From Carposina sasakii (lineage: Eukaryota; Arthropoda; Insecta; Lepidoptera; Carposinidae), in contig CP053148.1 in assembly GCA_014607495.2 (NCBI GenBank), positions 8,866,001-8,930,000 of the forward strand: DNA of 64,000 bases, written 5' to 3'. Below are positions 10,851 through 22,719 of this stretch, piece after piece. Each line of letters opens with the position of its first letter. Positions within the stretch are counted from its first letter, which is position 1. The position numbers and the translations under genes were made by a program. The notes beneath the pieces are model-generated. The model saw only the letters and a list, made by a program, of their open reading frames with translations. It made no database searches and was not told where the DNA came from.

Positions 10851-12300
10851 AGATTGGTCAAAAATTTTGTAGAATTACCCCCCAGATTAAACGATCGCTC
10901 TATTTTAGCTCTAATGACGTATTCCCCGCTCACGATCTGCGTAACTGCACCTACACCCCTTACACTTCGCGATATGTACACAATGCTTAAGAATTAAATT
11001 AAAACCCTAGTATCTAATTACTACTACCTAGTAGGTAGGTATATTATCCCCCTTCCCTACTACAAACTGGATCGATGAGTTCAAATTGTATAATCAACAT
11101 GACTGGAACGTTTTAAATCATCAGTCCAGAGAAAATAATTTCGATTACAGATTTTACAACATAAAATACATGACATATTATAAACCGTTACTTAATTTTG
11201 TCTATTGTTTCAGGAAAAATCGTAGAGCGTGGGATTCATGCAGAACTGGTGAACCAGAAGGGATTGTATTGGCGTATGTGTAAAGGCCAGCACATGGCCT
11301 AAATTAAAAATTATTAAATTATATTGATCTGACTCGGTTTCCAATTTATGGATTGCAGTAAACGATTGAATCGACCTCTTAAGGAAACCAATATTTTTTA
11401 TGGTTGCAATTGCTACAAAGCCTGCCCGATATACACACATGCTAGACACAAATTACAACAGGTAATATATAAATGTACTATGTACTGTCACAATCCACAT
11501 ATTATGATAGTAGAATTAGGTGGGTGAGAGAGAATTTATCTCAGATCTGAGCGACAAATCTACAGACCTATACAATACTCGTACTAGACCTCGAGAACGA
11601 GTGTTCCCAGATACCTTTTGACACGCGAGGTAGATTATTTGTCTAGTTAGCTGATTGGATCTTAACGTGTGAGATCACGTGAGATGTATTTCTCATACCT
11701 GCCTCACGCTCAAAATAGACACGTACGTTATTACAATTATTGAATAAACCCTATACAAACTCCCTATTGTGATAAAATACAATTTTAAAATTGTAGAAAC
11801 TTGGAAAAAATTGTAGGCAGTTTTACTGAAAATTTTATGGCACTCCACTCGCACTCAATAGGACAGCTTATGGAACAAAGTGGGATAATTCTGAAATAAG
11901 TAAAGTAAAAGATAGGTAGTTACTGTATAGTTTTTAAAAGATTCAAACCAGTTTTCATTTTAGCATTTCTGAGATTATTACCCATGGAGAAGAAATAAAA
12001 GAGGAGCAGCGGCTAAGTATATTTTCATACAAAAATAGCGCGCCGCTGAGCGGGGGTGAAGTATGGGACGAGGGGAGCATCCTAACACTGTAACTCTGCC
12101 CATTTACATAGAAACCACCTTGTAGTGACCACAGACTACTTAGTGTACTGGTAGTGACTAGCCAAACTACATACATAAGCGTGTGGTTACAGCTACTGCG
12201 TTACACACAATGGCCCTAAAGCTCCGCCCCTATCATGACGTCATGGCCTCACGATTGCCACACGACTCAGTTCATAGTCCCACCTCTCTTTTATACATTC
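10851..12300. other. no gene seen
   Basis: AT-rich sequence with short chance frames only. 11990-12280 is more GC-rich ('gcgcgccgctgagcgggggt') but shows no domain, splice pattern or repeat partner in the window. Confidence 0.4.
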
Positions 12301-12304
12301 TCCA

Positions 12305-12525
12305 TGATATTACCCAATGGGCATTTTTCCACTACACGACACGACCGCAGCCACAACACGACCACAGCTTTTTTAGAAGCAAAAATTTAATGTATTACGT
12401 TGTATGGCTTATTTTTTCCATTAGACGACACGACCACGACACGGCCCCCATACCTACTAGATGATGAAATGTCGTGGTCGGGTCGTTGTCGTGGCATCTG
12501 GTGGAAAAACGGTCAATAGCCTAAG
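12305..12525. repeat. short imperfect inverted-repeat element
   Basis: Left end 'gggcatttttccactacacg' with 'acacgaccacag'; right end 'gtggtcgggtcgttgtcgtg' and 'ggtggaaaaacggtcaatag' in inverted orientation. The arms are about 55 bp and degenerate. Probably a MITE; superfamily not determined. Confidence 0.5.
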
Positions 12526-12564
12526 ATCCCACTGCGAAGGTACATTAAACATCGTTTTAATTAA

Positions 12565-12804
12565 TTAACGTAAAATATAGAAATAAAAATATCTAATGTT
12601 GCCTTTATTATTTACCCGGTAGAATTCCTTATAGTGGAATAGCCTTTTATTTCCACTAGCATATTGATTTTTTTTTAACATTTCGCAGTTCAGGTGCCTG
12701 TTAGGTCCGGGTGCGAAGTAAACTAAACCCTCGATAGATGCTCGGTCTACTATCGCTACTAAGTAGCCCTCCACACACCTGCGAACCGCATCACTCACCA
12801 CCAC
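12565..12804 (-). other. unrecognised 79-codon open frame
   Basis: The minus-strand frame starts MVVSDAVRRCVEGYLVAIVD and continues ASIEGLVYFAPGPNRHLN before becoming low-complexity. The first 40 codons look protein-like, but I know no family with this sequence and see no neighbouring exon. It could be one exon of an unseen gene or part of a transposon. Confidence 0.2.
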
Positions 12805-12997
12805 CTAAACACACCCGCACTTAGACACTTCGCAACAACCTGCGCTTGTCAACAAGGATTAAGGCACAATTCCGCCGAAATGTATTATTTACAGCAATAA
12901 AACTAAGTTTCGCCACTTACTACCATTTGAACCTAATTTCCAATGTAAACACAATATAATACAAGAGACTGATGTATTTCATACTTATATTTATATA

Positions 12998-13450
12998 CAG
13001 GATGTTTGTGACAACCAGGCAAATATTTATATGGTGACTTCAGACCATGATTCTGAAATGAAAACCAATGAAAATTTTCGCTGGAAAATTCCGAAATTTT
13101 CGGACTTAAAAAAAAAAAAATCAGGAAAAAATAGTGTGGTTCGCTTAAATAATTACTTAAAAACAAAATTGTAACCTATGGATGATTTTCAAAAAAAAGT
13201 TGCTCTTGAAAATGTTCAAAAAACTGATCAACCCCAAAGGAGAGTCACAAGTGATCCAAAAATAGCAATGTATGCACACAATAACCAATAAACCCATTTA
13301 ATTAGTCCCAGGATCGCCCGATACAATTGGCGCGGAAAGCAAACATCAATCAAAAATTATTTTCCTGCGAGTGATAACACTGTCGTATAACTCAAAACAA
13401 TGGTACTTGTTCAGTATCTCGGTATTTTCCTGACTGTCACACACACCCTG
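12998..13450. mobile_element. CAGGGTGT-family MITE, full copy, TA target
   Basis: 453 bp between TA dinucleotides (12996-12997, 13451-13452). Termini: caggatgtttgtgacaacca and the inverse of cagggtgtgtgtgacagtca. An internal marker is 'cgatacaattggcgcggaa'. No coding capacity. Another full copy is at 56443-56916 in the opposite orientation, with partial copies at 2772-2918 and 21510-21817. Confidence 0.8.
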
Positions 13451-13565
13451 TATACACAAATATATACACAGCATATGAATCACTTATAATCTTAGCGGAA
13501 CTGGAACTTAACCCATTACATATAAACAACCTTTAAACTGCACACAGTATATGCGTGAGGGGTAT

Positions 13566-14753
13566 TAATGCTGGATTTCACCAGTGCTCCCTAAACGGTG
13601 TCTTTGTTAAGAAGATTTTAGAGAAAGACATCTCCTAAACTAACTTCTAACTTAAATTGCTTTTCACCAACATAGGGACTCAAAAAGTACGGACTTCTTA
13701 CATAATAGTGATGTCGAAAACCGAATTCGTAAAATCGTGTGTTTGTTTGTTTGACAACATATTTGAAAATTGTCTACAACGAAATTAATATAAATAAGTT
13801 ACAATTATATCAGTACAAAGTGTTTTAATATAGCCAAAAACCTTATTTCTTATAATTTTTGTCAATACATTTATTAATTACGGCCAAAAAATGTAAAATG
13901 AAGCTGTATACAACACAGATTTTTTTTTTTTTTTTTAGTTTATCCCGAAGGAAAGGCAAGGGGAACTAAGCCCATACAGCCTAATCATTGTTTAGTAAAA
14001 TGTATTCTGAATTTATGATGAATGACAATGATGATGAATGGAAACGTCGGGAAAATCCTCAAGAACAAGTGTAAAGTTAGTCAAAATGAAAAATTATTGC
14101 AGAAACAACTTACATGCGCCCATGAAGAGATCGTAATCCGGCTAAAGTTTTACTCGGCTTACCTGCGTATAAAACCATGCACACGCACTAGATTCACATC
14201 ACAAGTAATCAAAATATAACTTATCTACCAGAAAACATCACTTTACGGACACATGCAAGCCATTTACAAATAATTTTTGATTTTCACAAGAAAATTACAC
14301 CTGCACCCTTCCAGCTTTTCCCGCCGAATCTATACAACACAGACCTTTGCTTTAAATACTTAGTTGTCTTGTCACTGTCAACTGTCGTTGAAAGAAATTC
14401 GGCCTTTCGCGGTATAAACGCCTTCGAGCAAATAAGCTATGTCTTTGTACTGCTTCGACCGTAGGCTTCGACTGCTTCAATAGCGTAAAAACTATCATAA
14501 TTGAGTTGTATGTTATCCATATCTTTGAAATCGTGAATTCTAAGTAGGTAATACAAATCCAAACACGCGTAGGTATACGAAAATGTCACCTAAACTTAAG
14601 AGCCCGAAATTTGAGCTTCTAATCTTAGGAGATCTTTTGAAAACTGTTAGGAAATCCTTATACTTTGGTGAAATCGAATGTTGTCAAAACTGATACTTAA
14701 AATGCGTTAGGAAACTTCTAAATCTTAGGAGACGTCGGTGAAATCAGGCATTA
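13566..14753. mobile_element. probable TIR element, 1.2 kb
   Basis: The left end 'taatgctggatttcacc' is matched by 'ggtgaaatcaggcatta' at the right end. Both ends are followed inwards by related 'ctcctaa' blocks. It has no transposase frame. It contains the separate repeat at 13930-14170. Confidence 0.5.
13930..14170. repeat. interspersed repeat, first of two copies
   Basis: Begins 'agtttatcccgaaggaaagg' and continues through 'ggggaactaagcccatacag', 'tctgaatttatgatg' and 'gggaaaatcctcaagaa'. The same order occurs at 28517-28680. Preceded by a T-run. Superfamily not determined. Confidence 0.6.
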
Positions 14754-14863
14754 GACTGGCTTTGCTACGTTGTTACAGATACGTGTGATACCAACCAACC
14801 ATATTCATTGGTTCATGATGTCAACGAATTTGACTGGTGGATATCAAACGCATCCGTAATAAG

Positions 14864-15258
14864 CAGAGGTCGAAATTAGGTAGAGTAATTTATGTACTTG
14901 CACTGATTTCATACAGCGAAAGAAGAAAGTGGATATGCCTCAAATGATTCTAATGGGCCGTTTGAATAAGCAAAACCTCACGAGTCTAGGCTAGAAGCAA
15001 AAGTATTTGCTCGTATTTATAAAAAAGTTGAAGTATGCGTATGAGAATTTCCTTAAGACTATTAATAATTTGTATTGTGAACTAATGTACCTAAATACTA
15101 ATAAACATTTTATGTTAATTATCTTTGTTTTATTTGTCTATCTCTGAGGGTTTTATTATTATTTATTTATAATATTGTTGGCCACACGGGAAAGGTCCAC
15201 ATTAATATCAACATTTCGATGGCAGTACATAAATGACTCTACCTAATTCCGACCTCTG
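14864..15258. mobile_element. hAT-type MITE with perfect 8-bp target duplication
   Basis: 395 bp. It starts cagaggtcgaaattaggtag and ends with the inverse of cagaggtcggaattaggtag; the TIRs extend over about 33 bp. Identical 8-bp flanks gtaataag (14856-14863 and 15259-15266) are the length expected for the hAT superfamily. Non-coding. A shorter relative with its own exact duplication is at 58958-59231. Confidence 0.88.
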
Positions 15259-15613
15259 GTAATAAGGTAGCAAAGTGGAAAGGCAACCTTACGCAGTTTT
15301 ATTGAACATTCCTACAACAAGCTAGTAGGTAGGTAGTAATGTTCGACTAAAACAAAAATTACATATTTTTACTACTACTACTAAAAAAAAGTAGCATCTC
15401 ATTCTTCTCAAGTTCAACATATAAATTAAATCACTGACTTAACAGGACTTTTATCTAAACAATAAACAATCTAAACAATGCGCAACGGAACACGTTTTTA
15501 TGCTCAGTAGATTAACACAAATATCATGTTCTGTCGTTGACAACATACACCCAAATAACAAGGAAGCAAATTAGTTGAAAAAATATATAATTTGCGTCTG
15601 GGAATATAAGACA

Positions 15614-16586
15614 GGTACAGTCAACATCAAAAGTCGATGATCACATTCAGATTTTTAAAATCGCTGAACACTATATAACACATAAATCGCTTAACAAGAT
15701 AGGCGCCAGTATTGAATGAAATCATTAAAGTTCAAAAGTGACTGAACAGCATTTTGTCAAAAATTGCTGATTGTCATCCGAAAACATTCAGTTTATCGAA
15801 AGTCACTGAATAATATAAAATGCTTGTTTTGGTTATCTAGTGCAATCACGGCTATGTCTAAAAATAACTTCACATAATAAATGACAAAAGTCACTGAACA
15901 TTACTTTATTTCTTTGGAGGTTTAACGCGGCTCCGATGCTGTCAGCTGTCAGCAGCAGCGTAGGTACACAGCACATTCATTAGACTACCCACTCTTCCAC
16001 ACTTTTGCAGGTTCAATGCAGATACAGCTTCGGCGCCGTCAGCTATCTATTATATAGTAGACTGCCCCCTCTTGCACAATTTTTTTTTAGGTATAACGCG
16101 GATAGGCGCAACATCTAATAGAATGTATCACGGACAGTAAAATTAAAACCTTTGTATGTTGTGTATCCGACATCCGTGGCATCTGCTGTCAAACATAAAA
16201 AAGCTTATGTCTTTGAATTAAACATCAAATCGATTGTTAATGCCAAAATGAAATATCTTACATAATTATACAATATTTCTTTCTTGTTACATTTCATAGT
16301 AAAGAAAGAAAAAACATTTTATTTAGGTTAGTGACTTTTGTGATAAACGATGACATGCTATTTTTGTCAAAAATTTGTTCAGAGACTTTAGAGACGAAGA
16401 ATGCTATGCTTTTTTGGATATAATATTGTTTAGCGACTTTTAAAAAGTGATGGTCACCTATTTATGGCCTTTTAAGATAATCATTCAATTCTGGCGGTTG
16501 TCGTTTTGAGCGATTTATGTATAATACGGTGTTCAGCTGTTTTGAAAATCTAAATGTGGTCATCAACTTTTAATGCTTACTGTACC
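15614..16586. mobile_element. 973-bp inverted-repeat element, copy 1
   Basis: The arms start ggtacagtcaacatcaaaag and, inverted at the right end, ggtacagtaagcattaaaag. Homology between arms runs for 100 bp or more ('tgaacactatataacacata', 'aaatcgct'). The interior has 'aaaagtcactgaaca' motifs and no ORF. A second copy lies at about 57395-58468. No clean target duplication is visible. Confidence 0.72.
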
Positions 16587-16630
16587 TATAATTAATTAAA
16601 TTTCATTAAATAATTAAGGTCAACATTTAA

Positions 16631-17425
16631 GGTCGATTCCAGCAGTCACAACTTATTCCTAAACGTGTCTTTTTGGAGTCGTCGGCGCTTCAGCGAACGT
16701 GATATGTTGTTAAAACGTAAGGTTATTATAATAACCGTTGATAGAGAAGCACCAAAATGGTAAAAAAGACGACAAGATTATCCAGTGATTATCTACTCCT
16801 ACAAGAACTCCTTCTGTGCCAGTTTTATTCTGTTTATTTTGATGTTTTAAGAACATTAGACCCATTTCCAATGTTTTCGTTCATTACCATCCCTCATAAT
16901 CTGATATTTTTTTACTAAAGACATGGACATGGACGCATGGTCCATAGATTTCTTTGCCTTTCTTTCGGGATGAAAAAAAGTATATTTTTTTCTTTTATCA
17001 TTCATTTTTTGCTCATTCGTTCACTCTTTTCTTTTTTTGACGGCATATACTGGCAACACAGATTATTAAATTTAGAAGTGTCGGCTTTTTAGATTTAGGA
17101 TAAAGAGTGCGGTCAGAATAGCTTTAGCGACTAAGATTAAAAATTCGGACAGCAAATTTATTGCTTTAAGCAGAAATAATAGGTTTTATCGTGATTTCTT
17201 TCTTTTATAAACCAGTCTTAACTCGTATAAGTTCATATAAAATATATGATGTCATGATGTTCCTTTTTTAAAGTAGAATATCTTAGGCGTGGTTTTTCTA
17301 CAATTTGATCAAAATACATGGATTTATGCGTACAGTAAATTTAAATTTACTAAATTTAAACTAATTTTAAATTGAGATATTTTTACGTAAACTTAGGTTT
17401 AAGTGTATGACTGCCGGAATCGACC
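16631..17425. mobile_element. 795-bp TIR element
   Basis: Left terminus ggtcgattccagcagtcac; the right terminus is the inverse of ggtcgattccggcagtca. The flanks acatttaa (left) and acattata (right) could be a decayed 8-bp target duplication. No transposase frame. Confidence 0.55.
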
Positions 17426-18310
17426 ACATTATAAAACCGCAGAAAATGTAATTTGCTTCAAGCATGTTTTTTGTTCAGAAACAGAACATAATATCACACG
17501 TCAATCAAATATTTGAGGCTTGCTGAGCTATTACGATATTACATATTCCATACAAATAATATGTCAAACTAGTATTACATTAAACAAAATATTACACTAA
17601 TTTTCTTTCTCTTATAAAAATATAACTAACCAGTCTTAACTCGTCCAAGTCCATATAAAAATATTTTTTCCATATTTCATACTTATAGATAATTTTGTGA
17701 TGTCGAGGGATCGTGAGAATTTATAAAAATATATATCTCCGATATTTCGATAAGTACAGAAATTAGTTGATTTACTATACTATACTGTAAGTGAGTCGAA
17801 CCCATAAAATAAAATTGTCTTTGTAAACAGTTTTTGTTACAAAACTGTATTCTTATAGTAAATACTTTAGTCACATATCATAGTTTGAACCATTTTGTCA
17901 AGTCTCAAGTAAACTCAACGCGTAAACTGCTGTTAAGCTTTGGTTTTGGTAACTACTTAAACAAAACAAAATAATTACCATAAACCGTAGGACCCAAAAA
18001 ATTAATTAATACTAAAAATATTCTAAGTATAAGTAAGTACTTATGCATGTAAAATGCTAACAATAACACACCAAACGAGATCTAACCCGGAATAACCAGT
18101 AAAAGTGCATGAAATAATAATACCTTTGGTAAAACAAATATGACATAGGCAAATTAAAGCTCCAAAATTAATAAATTCGACAGTTGTCCCGTCGGTAACG
18201 GTGAGCGAAAAGCAAAAATAAAAGCTACTGCAACTACACAATCGCTTCTTGCTCATAGTTACACGTGAGTCGGCAGAGTTTTCAAAATTTATTATTGTCG
18301 CAAAACATAA
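17426..18310. other. no gene seen; one short direct repeat
   Basis: AT-rich. A block containing 'aaccagtcttaactcgt' and 'catataaaa' at 17625-17665 repeats one at 17210-17245, inside the preceding element. Nothing else is recognisable. Confidence 0.4.
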
Positions 18311-20289
18311 ACGGTCTTATTCATAAAAAATCCTTATTATAGGTTTATAACACTCATTAGTTAAAACGCTCAATAGAGCTAATAACCATACAATAAAATT
18401 CTGTATTCATAAACGTTGAATAAATATCTCATAGCTAAGTTTCGCATTACCTTTATGTTGTCGTTTTGGGCTCGACAATGCAATCGACAAATAAAAAACT
18501 CGTATCCACGCCAAAACAAACCTCTTAAAAAAAAGTATGACACAGAGTTGTCTAAACCCAGCGTCAAAATTAAAATTAACATCGCGCGTTAAATTCATAG
18601 TTGAATTATATTATTTGCAATTGCGTGCTGTTTCCCGACATAGGTAATATCATGCGTATGAAGATACCTACAGAATGAAGTGGTTAAAAGAGGCAAAGAA
18701 GTGTCAAGTATCAATTGGCTAGAAGAATGTTTTTATAAATTAATATGGCGTTTCTTTTGTTGATATTATGTTCCACTTTTTATTTCAATTTCCACAGCAT
18801 CTCTTGAAGGATTTGGTAAAAGAGAGGGTTTCCGTAATAGAAAACAGAAACACCGATACGCGTACCAGCTCCAAAGATCTCGCAGTTTATTCTACGCCGA
18901 AAGTTAAAGAGAATATCTTGAAAAACCAAACCAACCTAAAAATGGAAAACCAACCAATGAAAAGATTTACACAAGAGCTGAAATCTCAAAGATAGCACCA
19001 GGCTATCGTGGAAAGCCGGAGAAATTCGACCCGTCAAAAGTCGGTAAGAAAACAACCAGCAGACCAACAAAAGGCAAAGCAGGACCCGCAAGCCCAGAGG
19101 TCACGCCGCCAACCTCTCTTGACAAAGCAAAGACGCCAACAGCACCAAAGAACACCCCTCTGTGGGTCGATTCTATCTTTGGCATTGATGTCTCAGTCAG
19201 AGAACTCGACGTAAACCAGGAGATTAGTCCGTCATTTGGCAGACTACCTGACATTGTTGAAGAAGTGTACACATCCCTCGGGGGTGATGACACAAATATA
19301 AACAAGAGGCTAATCAAAGGAATGTTGATGTATTACACGTCAGCACTACTGGGGTCGTCTATTTGACATCAAATTAAAACGTGGAAACACAAATTTAACG
19401 TTTAAGGAAATTAGTATTGCAAAGCAGTAATGCAACACGAATACAATCTTCCCCAACCATTCTATCTGTTTCTAAAAGGAATAGGTGAAGTGAAGGACTC
19501 TAATGGTAAAACAGTATTCCTAACTAATCATCAACTCCCAGTTGCAGTAGCACAAGGTCAGGGCAGATATCATTCGCAGCAAATTAGAGCCGCAACTCAT
19601 AACCTCTACGAAGAAATTCCATGTCTTGGAATTTGTGGAGACATTCTGATGGCAGAAGCTTCTGACGATGCACACCCAGTGCTTAACTTCAGAGTACTAC
19701 CACCAGGAACCAAAGCGACCACTGCTTTAGCAGGGAACTTTGGAATGATCGGAAATCGAAAGAAGGAAATAAGGATTGAACTCGAATCTATCGGGATCAC
19801 GTCCACCTCGTTTGATGAACAGATCAAAGGTACGCGTCTAAACATACGATTGATGCAAAAAGTAAGTGACTACATAGCTGGATCAACAACATTCAGAAAT
19901 GAAAAGGTCAAGCTTGATGCGTTAACTGTAGAAGGAGACACTGCCCAACTCATACTGTCTAAACCGACGCATGAGAACGTTGACACAAATACTAAATGGA
20001 CTAGGACTATCATACGTCCAACTTCAGCAAGTGCGTGTTCAACCACCACACTACAGCAGCATGCGGATTTGCCAAACAGGAATGTATCAAATTCAAAACA
20101 AGACTGAGGAGGAGAATTATAATGGATGTTTCAGTATTAAACAATAACATAATAAAGCTAGTGTAAAACTTAGCTATGTCCTGTGGCTATGAGAGGTTTA
20201 TTAAACGTTTATGAATATTAGCACTATTGAGCGTTTTAACTAATGAGTGTTATAAACCCATAATAAGGATTTTTTATGAATAAGACCGT
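18311..20289. mobile_element. 1.98-kb segment bounded by about 125-bp inverted repeats
   Basis: The left arm (18311-about 18440) begins acggtcttattcataaaaaa. The right arm (about 20165-20289) is its inverse with few changes, sharing 'cactcattagttaaaacgct' and 'attcataaacgtt'. No target duplication is obvious. Between the arms lies a broken ORF that does not look like a transposase. It may be one element carrying a foreign gene, or two opposed MITE copies flanking it. Confidence 0.65.
18800..20107 (+). pseudogene. broken ORF of unrecognised, possibly viral-derived, protein
   Basis: About 400 codons spread over at least three frames. A lysine/threonine/proline-rich N-terminal part runs to about 19140 (frame change near 18990), a middle part contains WVDSIFGIDVSVREL (about 19165-19365), and the longest open piece (19430-20107, 225 codons) starts MQHEYNLPQPFYLFLKGIG and contains LPVAVAQGQGRYHS and IPCLGICGDILM. 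Frame breaks near 19365 and 19428 disrupt it. No DDE, RT or helicase motif is visible. The globular, tryptophan-poor composition after a basic N-terminus would suit a structural or nucleic-acid-binding protein; an endogenised viral gene is one option, but this is inference only. Host copies elsewhere were not checked. Confidence 0.5.
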
Positions 20290-20293
20290 AAGA

Positions 20294-21416
20294 ATAGCCT
20301 ACGCAGACGACCGTTTTCTCCGCGGGGGAGAAAAAAGCACGCTCCGCCAATAAAATAGAACGCTTACAAATGTATCGAGCAACGCAAACGATGGAATAAA
20401 GTACCGCGTATTTAAATCCGCGGACATGCAGGGAGCAGAGCGGACAAAAGTACGCGGGAGTCCTCGAAAAAAGGGAGCAAACTCGGTTATTTTGTGTCAC
20501 CTCACTTACGTCGTTTGAAGCACCATCTCTATTCTAGGTTCCGAAACTTTGATATTTACGTAGGTACTTACACATGGTGTAACAGAAAGAGTATGTTAAG
20601 TGAAAAGCTATGTAAATTAGCCCTCTTTAGAGAACCGTAGCAAATTCGAAACTCCAGGACCTGACCCGCCGCCGTAAAATTGCTGCCTTGTCAGTGTTTT
20701 AAAGGGTACACTTTGGAGAGTGTGCGTGGGAACTTCACAATACAGTTCCACCAGCCCCTTTTCACCATCGGGATACTAGACGCAGACTAGCGTATCACCC
20801 TTATGTTGTTGATATCCCACCCATCCGCACCAAACGTTATGCTAACTCGTTTGTAATGCGAACGGCTAAGGAGTGGAATGCACTTCCTGCCGATGTATTT
20901 CCCGAGAACTACAACATTGGTCTCTTCAAAGCTAGAGTGAATAGGCACTTTCTAGGCAAACATGTACCACCCTAGGCCGCATCTTGCTTAACATCAGGCA
21001 CGATGGCGGTCAAATGCCTAGCTAATTGTAAAAAAAAACTATTTCGATCTTTGTTTTTCAAGATTGTATGAACATTCCTGAATTGTTTTGAATTTTTATA
21101 TATCTCATCGCGTTTATTAAGCGCGTAGTACAGATAAAGTGTAGATATGTATCTATTTTCTATAATATAATAACATGATATATCCATAATATAATATACA
21201 TAATATAATATCAAAGTTTCGGAACTCAGAAAAGAGATAGAGCTTCAAATAACGTAAGTGAGGTGACAGAAAATAACCGAGTTGGATTTCTATTCCTCTA
21301 TAGTTATTCTCTTCTATGAAATGATCGCACATCGTTGAGTCCGCGGATGGTCCGCGACAAATCCTCCGCGTACTTTTCTCCCCCGCGGAGAAAACTCCGT
21401 CGTCTGCGTAGGCTAT
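20294..21416. mobile_element. foldback element with arms over 200 bp
   Basis: The left arm (20294-about 20560) starts atagcctacgcagacgac and has 'ttttctccgcgggggagaaa' and 'gtcacctcacttacgt'. The right arm (about 21207-21416) is its inverse, with several small deletions. The centre holds a captured LINE tail (20640-21030) and AT-rich sequence. No TSD was identified. Confidence 0.75.
20640..21030 (+). mobile_element. 3' end of a Jockey-like LINE inside the foldback element
   Basis: Plus-strand reading gives HHRDTRRRLAYHPYVVDIPP, then IRTKRYANSFVMRTAKEWNA and LPADVFPENYNIGLFKARVN, ending HFLGKHVPP with a stop at about 20975. That is the typical C-terminal tail of lepidopteran LINE ORF2. A short 3' UTR and an A-run at 21030 follow. 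It is 5'-truncated, as expected from target-primed reverse transcription. Confidence 0.8.
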
Positions 21417-21509
21417 AAGAGTATTCATATTTGTTATTTATTAACTTTAAAATTAAACTTTAAACACAGCTCGTGTACATAATTGATTCTAATGATTGTA
21501 AAAAAAAAA

Positions 21510-21817
21510 AAAAAAAGCGAAAACCAACAAAAATATTCACCGGAAAAATCCGAAGTTTTCAGATATAATTTGTCATATTGTAATCAACCCATATGGAGTG
21601 TCACAAGTAACAATACACAATCCAAAAAAACAGCTATGTACCACACAATAACTTATAAGTTCATACAGCGAGTCACATTTGGCGTAAAAAGCGGACACAT
21701 ATGCGGATAATCAAATTGAAAGAAAAAAAAACATTTCCTGGAAAAAAAACACTAACTTCTAATTTCAAATAATGGCACTTGTTATTCAATATTTGTCTGG
21801 CTGTCACGCACATCCTG
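21510..21817. repeat. partial CAGGGTGT-family MITE in the Jarid2 3' region
   Basis: The right end 'gtctggctgtcac...catcctg|ta' and the interior 'gagtgtcacaagtaacaat' match the 12998-13450 family. The left end fades into an A-run at 21499. It begins about 70 bp past the Jarid2 stop codon, so the Jarid2 3' UTR probably runs into it. A minus-strand AATAAA at about 21435-21440 lies beyond it. Confidence 0.65.
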
Positions 21818-21887
21818 TAGATACACTCGAAAGACGCCAGCGTGCGAGCCACTAATCGAGAAACACGTTTAGGAAGACAAAAAGTTA

Positions 21888-22046
21888 TTACATCTTATTG
21901 GCTAAGGCAAGCGAACTTTCCAATTCTGATGTGGGAATATAAAGAGTTAGGCACAGTTCGGACAACGGTCGTTTGTTCCCTTTGGTTGTCTTTAACAAGG
22001 CAAGGGCATGTTCGAGGCAGACAGGCCCATCCGTCAACCCTGTTAC
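21888..22046 (-). CDS. Jarid2: Jarid2 terminal coding exon (C5HC2 end)
   Basis: 52 codons plus TAA, phase 0, after acceptor tttgttacag. It reads VTGLTDGPVCLEHALALLKT and ends LESSLALANKM. CLEH.L matches the second half of the JARID2 C5HC2 zinc finger (CLEC.L in vertebrates) and completes the finger begun in the exon at 22306-22395. The stop is followed within about 70 bp by a MITE. Confidence 0.82.
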   Translation of the reverse strand, partial: VTGLTDGPVCLEHALALLKTTKGNKRPLSELCLTLYIPTSELESSLALANKM

Positions 22047-22305
22047 CTGTAACAAATACATACGTTACAACACTTGTCTTAGGGCACGTTTTGATTGAGA
22101 TTTTTCAATTCTTTTAGATTTTGACTAATTTTATACTCGCTTTTGAGGTATTACCGACGTTTCCATTCATCATCATTATCATGCATCATGAATTCAGAAA
22201 TCATTCTACCAAAGACAATGGCTCTATGGACAGTTTTCCTTGACTTTTATTCTGGATAAACTAAACAAAAAAGTTCTGATAATGGTAGGTAATAGGTAAA
22301 CATAC

Positions 22306-22395
22306 CCCTGAAAGATATAACGACACTTGACAGACATAACACTCCTTGTCTCGGGAACACACTTCGTTCTTCTTTTTGTTCTTCTTACTTTGCTC
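22306..22395 (-). CDS. Jarid2: Jarid2 exon, start of C5HC2 zinc finger
   Basis: 30 codons, phase 0 to 0, between tttcaacag and gtatgt. A lysine-rich start (EQSKKNKKKNEVC) leads into CYVCQVSLYLSG, which corresponds to CQIC..LCYLS of vertebrate JARID2. It is very short, supported by splice sites, phase and motif. Confidence 0.82.
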
Positions 22396-22589
22396 CTGTT
22401 GAAAATATTATCGTCAAAGAGTTGTTGTTTGCTATTTTCTTAGTTAAAAAGTAGCAAGGGCGTATTAAAAAAAAGTACAACATAAATAACAGAAGAGCCC
22501 TGCACCCTATCTGGAACCCGTCAGTTACATACTGCATATGCGTAGCCACCAAACATATATATATATGGAAAAGCTGCATAATATCTAGA

Positions 22590-22640
22590 CAGACCACGGT
22601 GTTGCGCCAAACGTGCTCCAGCGTGTATTTCCCTTATGAG
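22590..22640 (-). pseudogene. partial duplicate of the 3' end of Jarid2 exon 22720-22893
   Basis: Minus-strand 'gctcataagggaaatacacg' through 'caccgtggtctgtct' repeats, with about 80-85% identity, the last 50 bp of the exon at 22720-22893 plus its donor. It has no acceptor or upstream part and is presumably non-functional. Confidence 0.6.
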
Positions 22641-22719
22641 CACTTAGGGATCTTAATAAACTAGGTTGGTGTGTAAAAATATGTCTTTGAATTAAAAAAA
22701 ATATCATAACCAGACTGAC

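Noticed and set aside
18041..18256. Cys-rich minus frame as a further C5HC2 exon of Jarid2
   Set aside because: The finger is already completed by the exons at 22306-22395 and 21888-22046, which end in a stop; this frame lacks the motif.
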